From Agrobacterium vitis (GTDB lineage Bacteria > Pseudomonadota > Alphaproteobacteria > Rhizobiales > Rhizobiaceae): DNA of 64,000 bases. The stretch covers positions 186,001 to 250,000 of the forward strand of contig NZ_CP118262.1 in NCBI RefSeq assembly GCF_013337045.2, read 5' to 3'. The position numbers and the translations under genes were made by a program. Under the pieces are notes generated by a model. The model made no database searches and was not told the origin of the DNA. It saw only the letters and a program-made list of their open reading frames with translations. How positions within the stretch are numbered: position 1 is the stretch's first letter; each line of letters opens with the position of its first letter. Positions 40,881 through 49,626 of the stretch are shown piece by piece.

Positions 40881-41221
40881 GCAGCACGAACTCACTTTAG
40901 GTGCGAATTGATTTGGCGGCCGTGCGCCGGATCTATGGTCTCAGAGGATTTGCCTTCGTCGACAAAAGGGTAGTTCTCCTCCGTTCGGCACTATCAGACA
41001 CATACCGGTGCGTAAGATTAGCGTTAGGCTGGCCGACGCCGATGGCTTGGTTGACACGCTGATCAGGCAGCCCGGTGGAAAAGTGGTGATCCTCTTAAAG
41101 CATTGGCTCGATTGGCCTCCCCAGCGATCAAGTTGCTGGATGCTTAAGAAACACCAGAGAACGAAAAAACTGCATTAGCGAGGCCCTGGCCTCTCGAACG
41201 AGTTAAAAAGCAGGAGAGAAA
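40881..41221. other. Gene-poor stretch with a possible GNAT scrap
   Basis: This 341-bp stretch holds no complete gene I can support. One plus-strand frame at about 40919-40966 reads AVRRIYGLRGFAFVDK, resembling the motif-B end of a GNAT (compare ARRIYSKFGFKRCP in the gene just upstream). It may be the remains of a duplicated acetyltransferase. No other structure stands out. Confidence 0.3.
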
Positions 41222-41755
41222 ATGATAATGCAGCTTACAATTGCTAATCAAAACGAGATCGACATTGTGGTTGATCTTGTTAACGAGGCATATCGCGGCG
41301 TCTCGAACCACGGCTGGACGACGGAAGCCGGTCTGATAGAAGGACATCGGGTTGATCGAGCAGCTGTCAAAAGGATGATCGACGGAGAGCAGACCAAAAT
41401 CCTGCTCGCAAAAGATCAGACCTCCCACCAAATTCAGGGATGCGTGGCGGTTCGCCCGGTGAAAAATAACGAATGGTATCTGTCGATGCTGGCGGTCAAT
41501 CCGGCGCGTCAAACTACAGGCATCGGCAGATCAATCATGACCGCGGCCGAAACGTTCGTCGGCGAACGGGGTGGGTTTTCGATAGACATCTCGGTTATCG
41601 GGATCCGGGATAGCTTGATCGCCTGGTATGAGCGGAGGGGTTACGAAAAAACTGGAGAAATCGAGCCTTTCCCTTACGATGACCCAAGTGTGGGGGTACC
41701 GCTCCTGGACGATCTGACGCTGATTACACTCCGCAAATCGTTGCCGCGCCCATGA
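41222..41755 (+). CDS. GNAT family N-acetyltransferase
   Basis: A 177-residue GNAT. The strand before the CoA loop is WYLSMLAVNPARQTTGIGRSIMTAAETF (motif A), and IRDSLIAWYERRGYEKTGEIEPFP is motif B with the C-terminal Y-x-x-x-G-Y. CAGGAG precedes the start at about 6 bp. ATG 41228 is an alternative. No substrate can be assigned. It is the last plus-strand gene before the long minus-strand block at 41957-57319. Confidence 0.88.
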   Translation: MIMQLTIANQNEIDIVVDLVNEAYRGVSNHGWTTEAGLIEGHRVDRAAVKRMIDGEQTKILLAKDQTSHQIQGCVAVRPVKNNEWYLSMLAVNPARQTTGIGRSIMTAAETFVGERGGFSIDISVIGIRDSLIAWYERRGYEKTGEIEPFPYDDPSVGVPLLDDLTLITLRKSLPRP

Positions 41756-41956
41756 CAACGAAAAACTTCTGGATCAGGTGACCTGTGCAATTCCCAGGGC
41801 CAGAAGGCGACGCCTGTTGCCCAAGGACGGACGAATGATGCAGTAACCTCTGATCTGCCGACTGTGATCTCGCTACAACGATATGAATTCACACCGACCA
41901 TGATCTCTCAGTTCCTGGATCCCTGCAGTTCAGGAAGTCTGCTTTGCATATCGCGC

Positions 41957-44900
41957 TCACAGAGCATGCCGTTCTAAGATTTGGAGGGGGTGAGGAAGCT
42001 CAATCGCGTTGATTGCTTTCGCCTGCGAGCGGCAGGAATAGCCGGTCGCCATGATCACGGTGTCATCCGATGCGGCGGCGATGGGGCCGGCCCAGCTCAT
42101 GGCATAGAGCTGTTCTGAGACGGCGCGGTTGCGGGTCTGGTGGCCGAAGGTCCCGGCCATACCGCAGCATCCGGCCCGGATCGTGTCGAGCTTGATCTGA
42201 ACGGCGTCGAAGACGGCTTTCCACTGGGACGTCGAGGCTGGTGCATTGCTGCGTTCCGTACAATGCGGCAACAGCTGAAAGCGCTTGCCTGGGGGCGGCA
42301 TGATGCTTTTCGCCAGCCGCTCGAGATTGGCGGCCAGCCATTCCTGCGGCAGCAGAACAGGTGCGGATGGCTCGATCCCTGTGATGCCCTTGTACTCGCT
42401 GCGAAAGGCGAGTGTCATTGACGGATCGAGGCCGACAAGCGTCACGCCGGTCTCGGCAAGCCGCTCCAGGTAGTTCGCAGTCTTGAGGGCCGCTTTCTCA
42501 AACTGGCCGAGATAGCCATGCACGTGCAGCGCCTTGCCATTGACAAGCGATGCGGCGAGCATTGGCGACAGCCCCATCTTCTGCGCCAGCTTGATCGCGG
42601 CGATCACCACGTCAGGATCGAAGGACGCCGTGAAGGCATCCGGCACGAAGACGACGATGGCCTGCCGCTCTGCGGCCGGAAGCCTGGCCAGAACCTCGGG
42701 GTCCGCAGTAGCGATGCCGAGACGGCTTGCCGCTGTTTGCAGTGAGGTTTTCGGCAGGAGCGGAAGCGATGTCAGGCCGGCGGCCCGCATCAGGCGCTGA
42801 CCAAGAGCTGTCCCTGCGGCGAGATTGTAGAGCGGCCGGATCCTTCTCATCCACGGCAGAGTGGTTTCGATCGCCGAGACGAGCGGGTCCGTCAGCGGCC
42901 GCAGGTAGCGGCCATAATATAGCTCGAGAAACTTGGAGCGGAAGGCGGGAACGCTAACCTTCACGGGACATTGCCCGGCGCAAGCCTTGCACGCGAGGCA
43001 GTTATCCATGGCCTCGCGCACCTCATGGGAAAAGTCGGCGCGGTTTTTAGGATTGAGGCTGTTGTAGAGGCGTACCGGAAGGCTAACCAGCGCGTTGCCG
43101 CCCCGCAGCCGCCCAGCTTCTTTGCGAGGATCGATCTGCTTGTCGGCGAGCAGCCGCAGCCATTCCCGCATGAGCATTGCGCGGCCCTTCGGTGAGAACC
43201 GCCGATCGCGCGTTGCCTTGAAGGAGGGACACATCGGGCTCGTCTCGTCGAAATCGAAACAGGCGCCATTTCCGTTGCAATAGGCGGCGTTATCGAAGGC
43301 GGCGCGGATTTCGTTGCCGATCGCCTGGTCGTATGCACCGCGCAGCGGCACCTCGTCGATCTTCAGGAGAGGGGCGGGAGCCGAGGACGGCGCGGCGATC
43401 TTGCCGGGGTTGAGCCGGTTTTCCGGGTCGAAGGCGCGCTTGATGTCCTGGAGGTCGGGATAAAGATCGCCGAAAAACTCGGGCACATATTCGGACCGCA
43501 CGCCCTTGCCATGCTCGCCCCACAAAACGCCGCCATGTTTGCGTGTCAGCGCCACAACGGCATCGCTGATCTGCCGCACCATCGGCACATGATCCCCGCG
43601 GGTGAGATCGAGCGCCGGGCGCACGTGTAGCACGCCGGCATCGACATGCCCGAACATTCCGTACGAAACACCGGCATCGTCGAGCAGCGCACGGAACTCG
43701 CGGATATAGGCCGCCAGGTTCTCCGGCGGTACCGCCGTGTCCTCGACGAAGGCAACCGGCCTGATGGGGCCATCGACATTGCCGAGGAGGCCGACGGCGC
43801 GCTTGCGCATCGTCCAGATCGCCTCGATATCCTGAGGATCGCGGGCAACCGTGTAGCCGAGGCGTCCGGCTTCCTGCCCCCGATCGAGCGTTTCGGTCAG
43901 AGCGCCAAGCTTCTCCTCAAGCTCGGCCACATTATCGGCAAGCACCTCGACGATGTTAATGCCGTTCGCCGGGATCGCGTCCCCATCCGGAAAGAAGCGG
44001 GCGATGCCGGTCCAGATGATGTCCTGCCGGGCAAGCCCCAACACCTTTTCGTCCACGGTCTCGACCGAGGCGACCTTCAGGGCCGTCAGGCTGCGGGCAT
44101 CCTTGAGCGCGGCGTTGAAGTCGCCATAGCGGATATTGACGAGTGCGGCCTTGGCGGGGATCGGCAGCAGATTCAGCTCCGCCTCGGCAATCATCGCCAG
44201 CGTGCCTTCCGAGCCGCAGAGGATGGCGTTCAGGTCGAAGCGGCCGTCCTCGCGGTGGATATGGGCGAGGTCGTAACCGGTCATGTAGCGGTTGAGTTTT
44301 GGAAATACCGCGGCGATGCGCTCGCGCTTTTGCCGCGCGATCGTCTCCACCGTGCGGTGGATGTCGCCGATGCGATCCTGTTGCGCCATGATGCCGGCAA
44401 GCTCGGCATCATCCATCGGCCGCGACCACCAGTCTGAACCGTCGGTCAGGACGATATGCAGGCCGAGCACGTGATTGGAGGTCTTGCCATAGAGGCAGGA
44501 GCCCTGGCCGCAAGCATCCGTCGAGACCATGCCGCCGATCGTCGCCCGATTCGAGGTGGAAAGCTCAGGTGCGAAAAACAGGCCATATGGCTTCAGCGCC
44601 CGGTTCAGCTGATCCTTGACGACTCCGGCTTGTACGCGGGCGGTCCGTCTTACGGGATCAATTCCCAGAATGCGGTTCATGTGGCGGGAACAATCAATCA
44701 CCACACCTGATGTCAGCGACTGGCCATTGGTGCCTGTGCCGCCGCCGCGAGGGGCGATCGTTATCTTCTGGAAGCGGCGCTCCAACAGGACGCTGGCGAT
44801 CACCTTCAGATCATCGACGCCCTTCGGAAACAGGATGCCGGACGGCACGATCTGGTAGATCGAATTATCGGTCGCCGAGACCGTCCGCGAGGCAGCCTTG

Positions 44901-44998
44901 GTTTCCACGTCACCAGCAAATCCGGCTTCAACGAGACGTTCGAAGAAGCCGGGTTGTGATGGTTGCTGACCATGATCAGAGCGAAGACGTGGGATCAT
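41957..44998 (-). CDS. ydiJ: FAD-linked oxidase with Fe-S domain, YdiJ-type D-2-hydroxyglutarate dehydrogenase
   Basis: A 1013-residue protein, the length of E. coli YdiJ (about 1018). The N-terminal FAD (PCMH-type) domain has APRGGGTGTNGQSLTSG and TVGG-like loops, with the FAD-oxidase C-terminal domain following. Around residue 575 comes a cysteine region (CNGNGACFDF, then MCPSF) and at about 670 a ferredoxin motif CLACKACAGQCP. The C-terminus has the CCG-type GCCGMAGTFGHQ. YdiJ oxidises D-2-hydroxyglutarate to 2-oxoglutarate, passing electrons to the respiratory chain. It is downstream of hglS and an aminotransferase, whose product it would consume. The fit with the lysine/2-oxoadipate route is strong but inferred. 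Confidence 0.9.
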   Translation of the reverse strand: MIPRLRSDHGQQPSQPGFFERLVEAGFAGDVETKAASRTVSATDNSIYQIVPSGILFPKGVDDLKVIASVLLERRFQKITIAPRGGGTGTNGQSLTSGVVIDCSRHMNRILGIDPVRRTARVQAGVVKDQLNRALKPYGLFFAPELSTSNRATIGGMVSTDACGQGSCLYGKTSNHVLGLHIVLTDGSDWWSRPMDDAELAGIMAQQDRIGDIHRTVETIARQKRERIAAVFPKLNRYMTGYDLAHIHREDGRFDLNAILCGSEGTLAMIAEAELNLLPIPAKAALVNIRYGDFNAALKDARSLTALKVASVETVDEKVLGLARQDIIWTGIARFFPDGDAIPANGINIVEVLADNVAELEEKLGALTETLDRGQEAGRLGYTVARDPQDIEAIWTMRKRAVGLLGNVDGPIRPVAFVEDTAVPPENLAAYIREFRALLDDAGVSYGMFGHVDAGVLHVRPALDLTRGDHVPMVRQISDAVVALTRKHGGVLWGEHGKGVRSEYVPEFFGDLYPDLQDIKRAFDPENRLNPGKIAAPSSAPAPLLKIDEVPLRGAYDQAIGNEIRAAFDNAAYCNGNGACFDFDETSPMCPSFKATRDRRFSPKGRAMLMREWLRLLADKQIDPRKEAGRLRGGNALVSLPVRLYNSLNPKNRADFSHEVREAMDNCLACKACAGQCPVKVSVPAFRSKFLELYYGRYLRPLTDPLVSAIETTLPWMRRIRPLYNLAAGTALGQRLMRAAGLTSLPLLPKTSLQTAASRLGIATADPEVLARLPAAERQAIVVFVPDAFTASFDPDVVIAAIKLAQKMGLSPMLAASLVNGKALHVHGYLGQFEKAALKTANYLERLAETGVTLVGLDPSMTLAFRSEYKGITGIEPSAPVLLPQEWLAANLERLAKSIMPPPGKRFQLLPHCTERSNAPASTSQWKAVFDAVQIKLDTIRAGCCGMAGTFGHQTRNRAVSEQLYAMSWAGPIAAASDDTVIMATGYSCRSQAKAINAIELPHPLQILERHAL

Positions 44999-45019
44999 TG
45001 TAGGTGCTGCCGGGACCCG

Positions 45020-46252
45020 TTAGGTCCGCAATGCGGCGCAGGCGCGCTCGATGCGGTCGAGGGCCTCAACAAGCTCTGGTTTGGATGTCGCGTAGGAAAT
45101 CCGGAAATAGGGCGAAAGCCCGAATGCTGATCCCGGAACCACCGCAACATGCGCCTCTTCCAGAAGGTAGTCGGTGAAATCCTGATCGGTTTCCAGCCTC
45201 TTGCCCTTGGGCGTCGTCTTGCCCAAAACGCCTGAACATCCCGAGAATGTGTAGAATGCGCCTTCTGGCGCGCGGCATTCCAGACCATCGATCGCGTTCA
45301 GCCGCGAGACGACGAGATCGCGCCGCTGGCGGAAGCTGTCGCGCCGACCCTTCAGGAAATCCTGGGGACCGTTCAACGCCTCGACGGAAGCGGCTTGGCC
45401 GACGGAGGAGGGGCAAGACGTGGCCTGGCTCTGAATGACTGCCATGGCCTTGATGAGCGCCTTGGGGCCGCCGGCATAGCCGATGCGCCATCCAGTCATC
45501 GCATAGGCCTTCGAGACGCCATTGATGGTGAGCGTGCGCTCCTTCAGGCGCGGCTCGATCGCGACCGGCGTTACGAATGCGAAATCATCATAGACGATGT
45601 GCTCGTACATATCGTCCACCATCAGCCAGACATGCGGATGGCGCAGAAGCACATCGAGCAGCGGGCGATAGTCTTCGGCGCTGTAGGCAGCGCCCGAGGG
45701 GTTGGACGGCGAGTTGAGAAGTACCCAGCGCGTCTGCGGGGTAATCGCCTTTTCCAGTTGCTCTGCCTGCAGGCGGAAGCCCGCCTGTGCATCACAGGGG
45801 ATGAGCACGGAAACGCCGCCGCAGATCTCGACGATATCGGAATAGGACGTCCAGTAGGGCGTCGGGATGATCACTTCGTCGCCAGGGTCGATGCTCGACA
45901 TGAAGGCGTTGAACAGGATCTGCTTGGCGCCCGTCGCGACCGTCACTTCCTCGGTCGTATAGTCGACACTGTTTTCACGTCGGAACTTTTCGACGATCGC
46001 CTTCTTCAGCGCCGGTGTGCCGTCGAGAGCGGTGTATTTCGTCTCCCCGGCATCGATCGCTCGTTTCGCGGCATCCTTGACGTTGTCGGGCGTGTCGAAA
46101 TCGGGCTCGCCGGCGCCGAGAATGATGACCGGAAGGCCCCCACGCTTCATGGCGGCCGCTTTCGCGCCGATCTGTAGGATTTTTGAAACGCCAACTGTAG
46201 CGATCCGCGAAGCGAGTTTGAAACTCGCCCCTTCGATATTGTTAGAAGTCAT
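45020..46252 (-). CDS. Class I/II pyridoxal-phosphate aminotransferase (AspC/Aat type)
   Basis: A protein of about 410 residues from ATG 46252 (upstream ATGs at 46261 and 46312 are in frame). It has the fold-type I pattern: PVIILGAGEPDFDTPDN at the start, ILFNAFMSSIDPGDEVIIPTPYW, LNSPSNPSGAAY and the PLP lysine in INGVSKAYAMTGWRIGYAGGP. The ending PYFRISYATS carries the carboxylate-binding Arg. It resembles rhizobial aspartate aminotransferase A, but its place between hglS and ydiJ suggests that it makes 2-oxoadipate from 2-aminoadipate. Substrate preference cannot be settled by sequence alone. Confidence 0.88.
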   Translation of the reverse strand: MTSNNIEGASFKLASRIATVGVSKILQIGAKAAAMKRGGLPVIILGAGEPDFDTPDNVKDAAKRAIDAGETKYTALDGTPALKKAIVEKFRRENSVDYTTEEVTVATGAKQILFNAFMSSIDPGDEVIIPTPYWTSYSDIVEICGGVSVLIPCDAQAGFRLQAEQLEKAITPQTRWVLLNSPSNPSGAAYSAEDYRPLLDVLLRHPHVWLMVDDMYEHIVYDDFAFVTPVAIEPRLKERTLTINGVSKAYAMTGWRIGYAGGPKALIKAMAVIQSQATSCPSSVGQAASVEALNGPQDFLKGRRDSFRQRRDLVVSRLNAIDGLECRAPEGAFYTFSGCSGVLGKTTPKGKRLETDQDFTDYLLEEAHVAVVPGSAFGLSPYFRISYATSKPELVEALDRIERACAALRT

Positions 46253-46310
46253 AGCCTGCATGTCCTGTTCGGGATACGACGAGACGGTCGATAGGCATCG
46301 CCACATCTTC

Positions 46311-46325
46311 ACACACAGCGTGTGT
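46311..46325. promoter_or_regulatory. Small palindrome before the aminotransferase
   Basis: ACACAC-AGC-GTGTGT is a perfect inverted repeat about 60 bp before the aminotransferase start and just past the hglS stop. An operator role is possible. No matching copy was noticed elsewhere. Confidence 0.35.
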
Positions 46326-46359
46326 TGACGCCCAAAGCACGCTCGTTCGCGCTGGTGTT

Positions 46360-47757
46360 CTATTCGGCAGCAAGGCGGCCAGTGAGGTGATCGATGCAGG
46401 CCTGAATGGAGGCGCGTTCAATCTCGCCGTAGTGTTCGAACTCGTTGAGAACCTCGGCGCCTAAATCAGTCTCGAAGCGCTGCTGGTTCGGGCCAGCGAC
46501 GAATTCCTGCTGTGCGCCATCGCCGAGGTTGGATTGGAAAATCCCGGCCGCGCTAACCGGCAGGAAATCTTCATAGACGATCGGGTCGAACTGGACGAGA
46601 CCTTGCGAAACAAGGCTCTCGATATCAGCATTAGGATCCGTCGATGCTTTCATGCCCTTCTCCGTCAGCGAATAGCTGAAATAGCCGAGCCCTTCGGCGC
46701 GGATCGTCGCCCAGTCATCAGGGAAGGCTTCGAAGGTGGCCGAAAGTGCCGCCTCGTAGGCCTCCGCGTTCGAGCCGTCAGCCGCCGGGCGAACGACCTT
46801 GCGCGACTGTTCCAGAAGCCTGTCGTAAAGACCGCGACCCTTCGGCGTCAGTGCGATGCCGCGTTGTTCGATTTCGCCAAAACGCGCCGTGTGCGAGCCA
46901 GTCTGCCAGCCGCCTTTGCCATCCGAAAAAGCAACGGCTTCTTCAAGTGCCTTGAACGACGTCTGGCGCAACAATATGGAGCAGCGCCGGGTCGGCGGCC
47001 CTTCAACAACTGCCTTGGGAGCAATGCCGTAATCGGGCATTAGGCGCTGTACTTTATCGATATCAAGCGTACGCGGCGTCAGGTGATTGATATGCGGGCC
47101 CTTGAAAGACACGACGTCGGCGATCAGGCGGTGCGCGTCGTGCAGACGGTGATACATCGCTACGTCGACGATCGCCTTGTCGTGCCAGCGGAAGGTTTCG
47201 AGCACCGCAGCGACGAAACGATCGGCATCCTCCGTGGCCAGGCCACCGTGTTCTTCAGCCTTCTTCGTCAGGGCGATGGCCTCATCGGTGAAGATGCGGC
47301 GCGTCGAAAGGATCATTGCAGCTTCGTCGCGCAGCTGCGCGTCTCCAATGAGATCGAGGCGGAGCAGCGAGGTGAAGACGCGGAACGGGTTGCGCTTCAG
47401 CGCGCCGTCACCCACCGGTCGGAAGGCGGTTGAGTGAACGGGAACGCCCGCGGTCGAGAGATCGTAATAGCCGACCGGATACATACCCATGACGGCAAAG
47501 ACGCGGCGCATCATCGCCAGTTCCTCAGCCGTTCCGAGACGGATCGCGCCGTGACGCTCCTCGGAAATGCGCTCCAGATTCTCGGTCGCTTCAAGGCGCG
47601 CTGCAAGCTCGGGCTGTTCCGAGAGCGTTTCGGCATTCACCCGCGCGACCAGTTCCAACAAAGTCCCGTAGGCCGGGACTTCGTCGCGGTACATAGACGA
47701 CATGGCTGCGGAAAAAGTGGCGCGTATATCGCTAGAGGGTACATGTCTTGTCATCAT
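46360..47757 (-). CDS. hglS: 2-oxoadipate dioxygenase/decarboxylase HglS (VOC/DUF1338 family)
   Basis: A 465-residue non-haem iron enzyme, the length of Pseudomonas putida HglS (about 464). It converts 2-oxoadipate and O2 to D-2-hydroxyglutarate and CO2. The metal ligands correspond to His69 (SEERHGAIRLG), His225 (PHINHLTPRT) and Glu295 (ARFGEIEQRG); the substrate-binding Arg of HglS (Arg74 there) is Arg73 here. FPDDWATIR and YEDFLPVSAAGIFQSNLGD are family blocks. TTG 47769 or ATG 47757/47754 could start it; 47757 is chosen. It is flanked by aminotransferase and ydiJ, consistent with lysine/2-aminoadipate breakdown. Confidence 0.9.
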   Translation of the reverse strand: MMTRHVPSSDIRATFSAAMSSMYRDEVPAYGTLLELVARVNAETLSEQPELAARLEATENLERISEERHGAIRLGTAEELAMMRRVFAVMGMYPVGYYDLSTAGVPVHSTAFRPVGDGALKRNPFRVFTSLLRLDLIGDAQLRDEAAMILSTRRIFTDEAIALTKKAEEHGGLATEDADRFVAAVLETFRWHDKAIVDVAMYHRLHDAHRLIADVVSFKGPHINHLTPRTLDIDKVQRLMPDYGIAPKAVVEGPPTRRCSILLRQTSFKALEEAVAFSDGKGGWQTGSHTARFGEIEQRGIALTPKGRGLYDRLLEQSRKVVRPAADGSNAEAYEAALSATFEAFPDDWATIRAEGLGYFSYSLTEKGMKASTDPNADIESLVSQGLVQFDPIVYEDFLPVSAAGIFQSNLGDGAQQEFVAGPNQQRFETDLGAEVLNEFEHYGEIERASIQACIDHLTGRLAAE

Positions 47758-47788
47758 CTTGGCTTTCAATGGGATGTTGAACGAGGTT

Positions 47789-47805
47789 GTCTCTTGTTAA
47801 GAGAC
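47789..47805. promoter_or_regulatory. Palindrome before hglS
   Basis: GTCTCTT-GTT-AAGAGAC is a perfect 7-bp inverted repeat located about 32 bp before the hglS start, in the gap between the two HglS paralogues. It may be an operator for a regulator encoded elsewhere. No local factor is evident for it. The 256-bp gap holds no gene I can support. Confidence 0.45.
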
Positions 47806-48013
47806 CGTTGAACAGGCGACAAAGCCCGCGTCTGCTTGCAGTGCTTTCGGGCGATTATCGCGTAGTCCGAGACGACGCGAACCGTTGCGCCGTGACGAGA
47901 GGAAATCGGCCTCGTCGCCCAATCGGGCGTCATTAAGGGGCGAACATCATCGATTCTGCCCGCATGCCGCGGCACGTACGATGGCGTACCACGATTTCTC
48001 AAGTGGCGATCCA

Positions 48014-49459
48014 TCACGCTATCCGTCTCAAGCTTGGTCGTGAAAGACATGCATGGATCGATGCCGACTCGATTGCCTGATAACGAGCAAACTCGTTCAG
48101 AACGGTCTGCCCCAGATCCCGCTCAAAACCAGCTTGGTCAGGACGAGCACCGAACTGCTCGTTTTGATTGTCATGACCGTTCCAATGAAATGCGCCAGCG
48201 CCGCTGCTCGGAAGGAAGCCTTCGTAGATGATGGGATCGGCGCGCACGCGACCCATCGTGATTAGATCTTCGAGATCGTGGTATGGGGAAAAGGGCTTGT
48301 TGTCCAAACGAGAATAGAAGAAATACCCCAGTTTCCTTTCACGTATTTCTTTCCAATCATCTGGAAATTGAGTGAAGGCATCGGCGAGCGCAGCCTGGTA
48401 GTCCTTGGCGTTCGAGCCGTCGGCAGCAGGCACGGTCACTCTTCTCGTGTCAGTCAAAAGCCGATCGTAGAGCTTTCGGCCCTTAGCCGTCAGGGCGATA
48501 CCTCGTTGCACAATTTCACCAAATCGGGCGGTGTGCGATCCCTGATGCCCATTAGCTTTTTCAAACGAGACACCTGCAACCGACTTGAAAGAAAACTGCC
48601 TCAGAAAGATCGGGCATTTGCGCGGCGGAGGACCGGCAATCACGGGAGTGGGCGTGATCCCAATGAGTGGTATTCTCGCCTGCACCGTATCGATGTCGAG
48701 TGTGCTGGCTGTGAGATGATTGATGTATGGTGCTTTCAACGAAACGACATCTGCCACTTCATGGTGATCATGGCGAAGGCGCTCAAATTCTTTCGGCACG
48801 CCCGATGAATATTGCCATCGGAATGTCGCTACCACGGATGCGACGAACCGCACCGCATCGTTTCGGGTCAAGCCTCCATGCAGCTCGGCTTTCGCAACCA
48901 ATGCAAGGGTTTCTTCCGTAAATATCTTTCGACGCGCAAGTATCCTTGAAGCTTCGGATCGGAGCGGTAGATCCGAGATGAGGTCTAGCCTGAGTAGGGA
49001 AGTGAAAACCCGAAATGGCTTCCTCAACAAGGCTGTGGTCTCGACAGGTCGAAACGAAGTCGAATGGATAGGGACGCCCGCTTCCGACAAGTCATAGTAG
49101 CCGACAGGATACATGCCCATGACCGCGAACAAGCGACGGGTGTCATTAAGTTCGCTGGCAATGCCTAGCAGAATTGAAACATGCGGTTCTTCGCCAACGC
49201 GCTCCAGCGTTGCGTCGGATGGCGGTTGTTCTCTTAACCTCGATCGTCGCGCCAGTAAATTTTCGTCCACCTTCGACACAAGGTCGATCAATGTGGCATA
49301 CGCAGGAACCTCTTCTCGGCACATGGAAGACATTGCCGAGGAAAAGGCTGCTCTTATGTCATCGGGTGACATAAATGTGGAAACCACGATCCGACTGCCT
49401 TTATTGTTGTTGCCTGACATTGGTGGTGAGCGCGGCGCCGTCGCGTCGCGCCGCATCAT
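48014..49459 (-). CDS. Diverged HglS paralogue (VOC/DUF1338 family)
   Basis: A 481-residue HglS-like protein. It keeps the metal ligands: His93 in EEPHVSILLG, His in YINHLTASTLD and Glu in ARFGEIVQRG. The substrate-arginine position of HglS (Arg73 in the neighbour) is Leu97 here, and the surrounding HGAIR has become HVSIL. The fold blocks MGMYPVGYYDLSEAGVPIHSTSFRP, FPDDWKEIR and YEGFLPSSGAGAFHWN are conserved. ATG 49459 overlaps the stop of a small upstream frame by four bases, which supports this start over ATG 49420. The enzyme is probably an iron dioxygenase with a different, perhaps non-dicarboxylic, substrate. Confidence 0.87.
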   Translation of the reverse strand: MMRRDATAPRSPPMSGNNNKGSRIVVSTFMSPDDIRAAFSSAMSSMCREEVPAYATLIDLVSKVDENLLARRSRLREQPPSDATLERVGEEPHVSILLGIASELNDTRRLFAVMGMYPVGYYDLSEAGVPIHSTSFRPVETTALLRKPFRVFTSLLRLDLISDLPLRSEASRILARRKIFTEETLALVAKAELHGGLTRNDAVRFVASVVATFRWQYSSGVPKEFERLRHDHHEVADVVSLKAPYINHLTASTLDIDTVQARIPLIGITPTPVIAGPPPRKCPIFLRQFSFKSVAGVSFEKANGHQGSHTARFGEIVQRGIALTAKGRKLYDRLLTDTRRVTVPAADGSNAKDYQAALADAFTQFPDDWKEIRERKLGYFFYSRLDNKPFSPYHDLEDLITMGRVRADPIIYEGFLPSSGAGAFHWNGHDNQNEQFGARPDQAGFERDLGQTVLNEFARYQAIESASIHACLSRPSLRRIA

Positions 49460-49584
49460 CGCAAACGGTTTTTGAAGAGGGCGACCAGGAGCCGCCGAAC
49501 AAGCCGAGCGACATTGCCGAACTGGATGTCTCCCAACTCGTTACCCATACGGCGTGCAAATTCGAGGTCCGGTATGTCGATCAT
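49456..49584 (-). CDS. Small protein translationally coupled to the HglS paralogue
   Basis: A 42-residue frame beginning MIDIPDLEFARRMGNELGD and ending in a basic, amphipathic helix (ARLVRRLLVALFKNRLR). It has GAGAGGG about 6 bp before its ATG at 49584 and its stop overlaps the HglS paralogue start (ATGA). I do not recognise the sequence. It may be a small helper protein, or a leader that couples translation of the dioxygenase. Support comes from start quality and overlap only. Confidence 0.45.
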   Translation of the reverse strand: MIDIPDLEFARRMGNELGDIQFGNVARLVRRLLVALFKNRLR

Positions 49585-49626
49585 GGCACCCTCTCGCCGC
49601 GGCTACCGCAGCAGATGTTGCTTAAC

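Noticed and set aside
41008..41180. Plus-strand frame containing VRLADADGLVDTLIRQPGGKVV
   Set aside because: Short, with no ribosome site or family match; it may be part of a decayed gene but cannot be supported.
47766..48050. 94-codon minus-strand frame between the HglS paralogues
   Set aside because: Overlaps the paralogue's 3-prime end, rich in Arg and His in a pattern typical of a shadow frame, and has no start signal.
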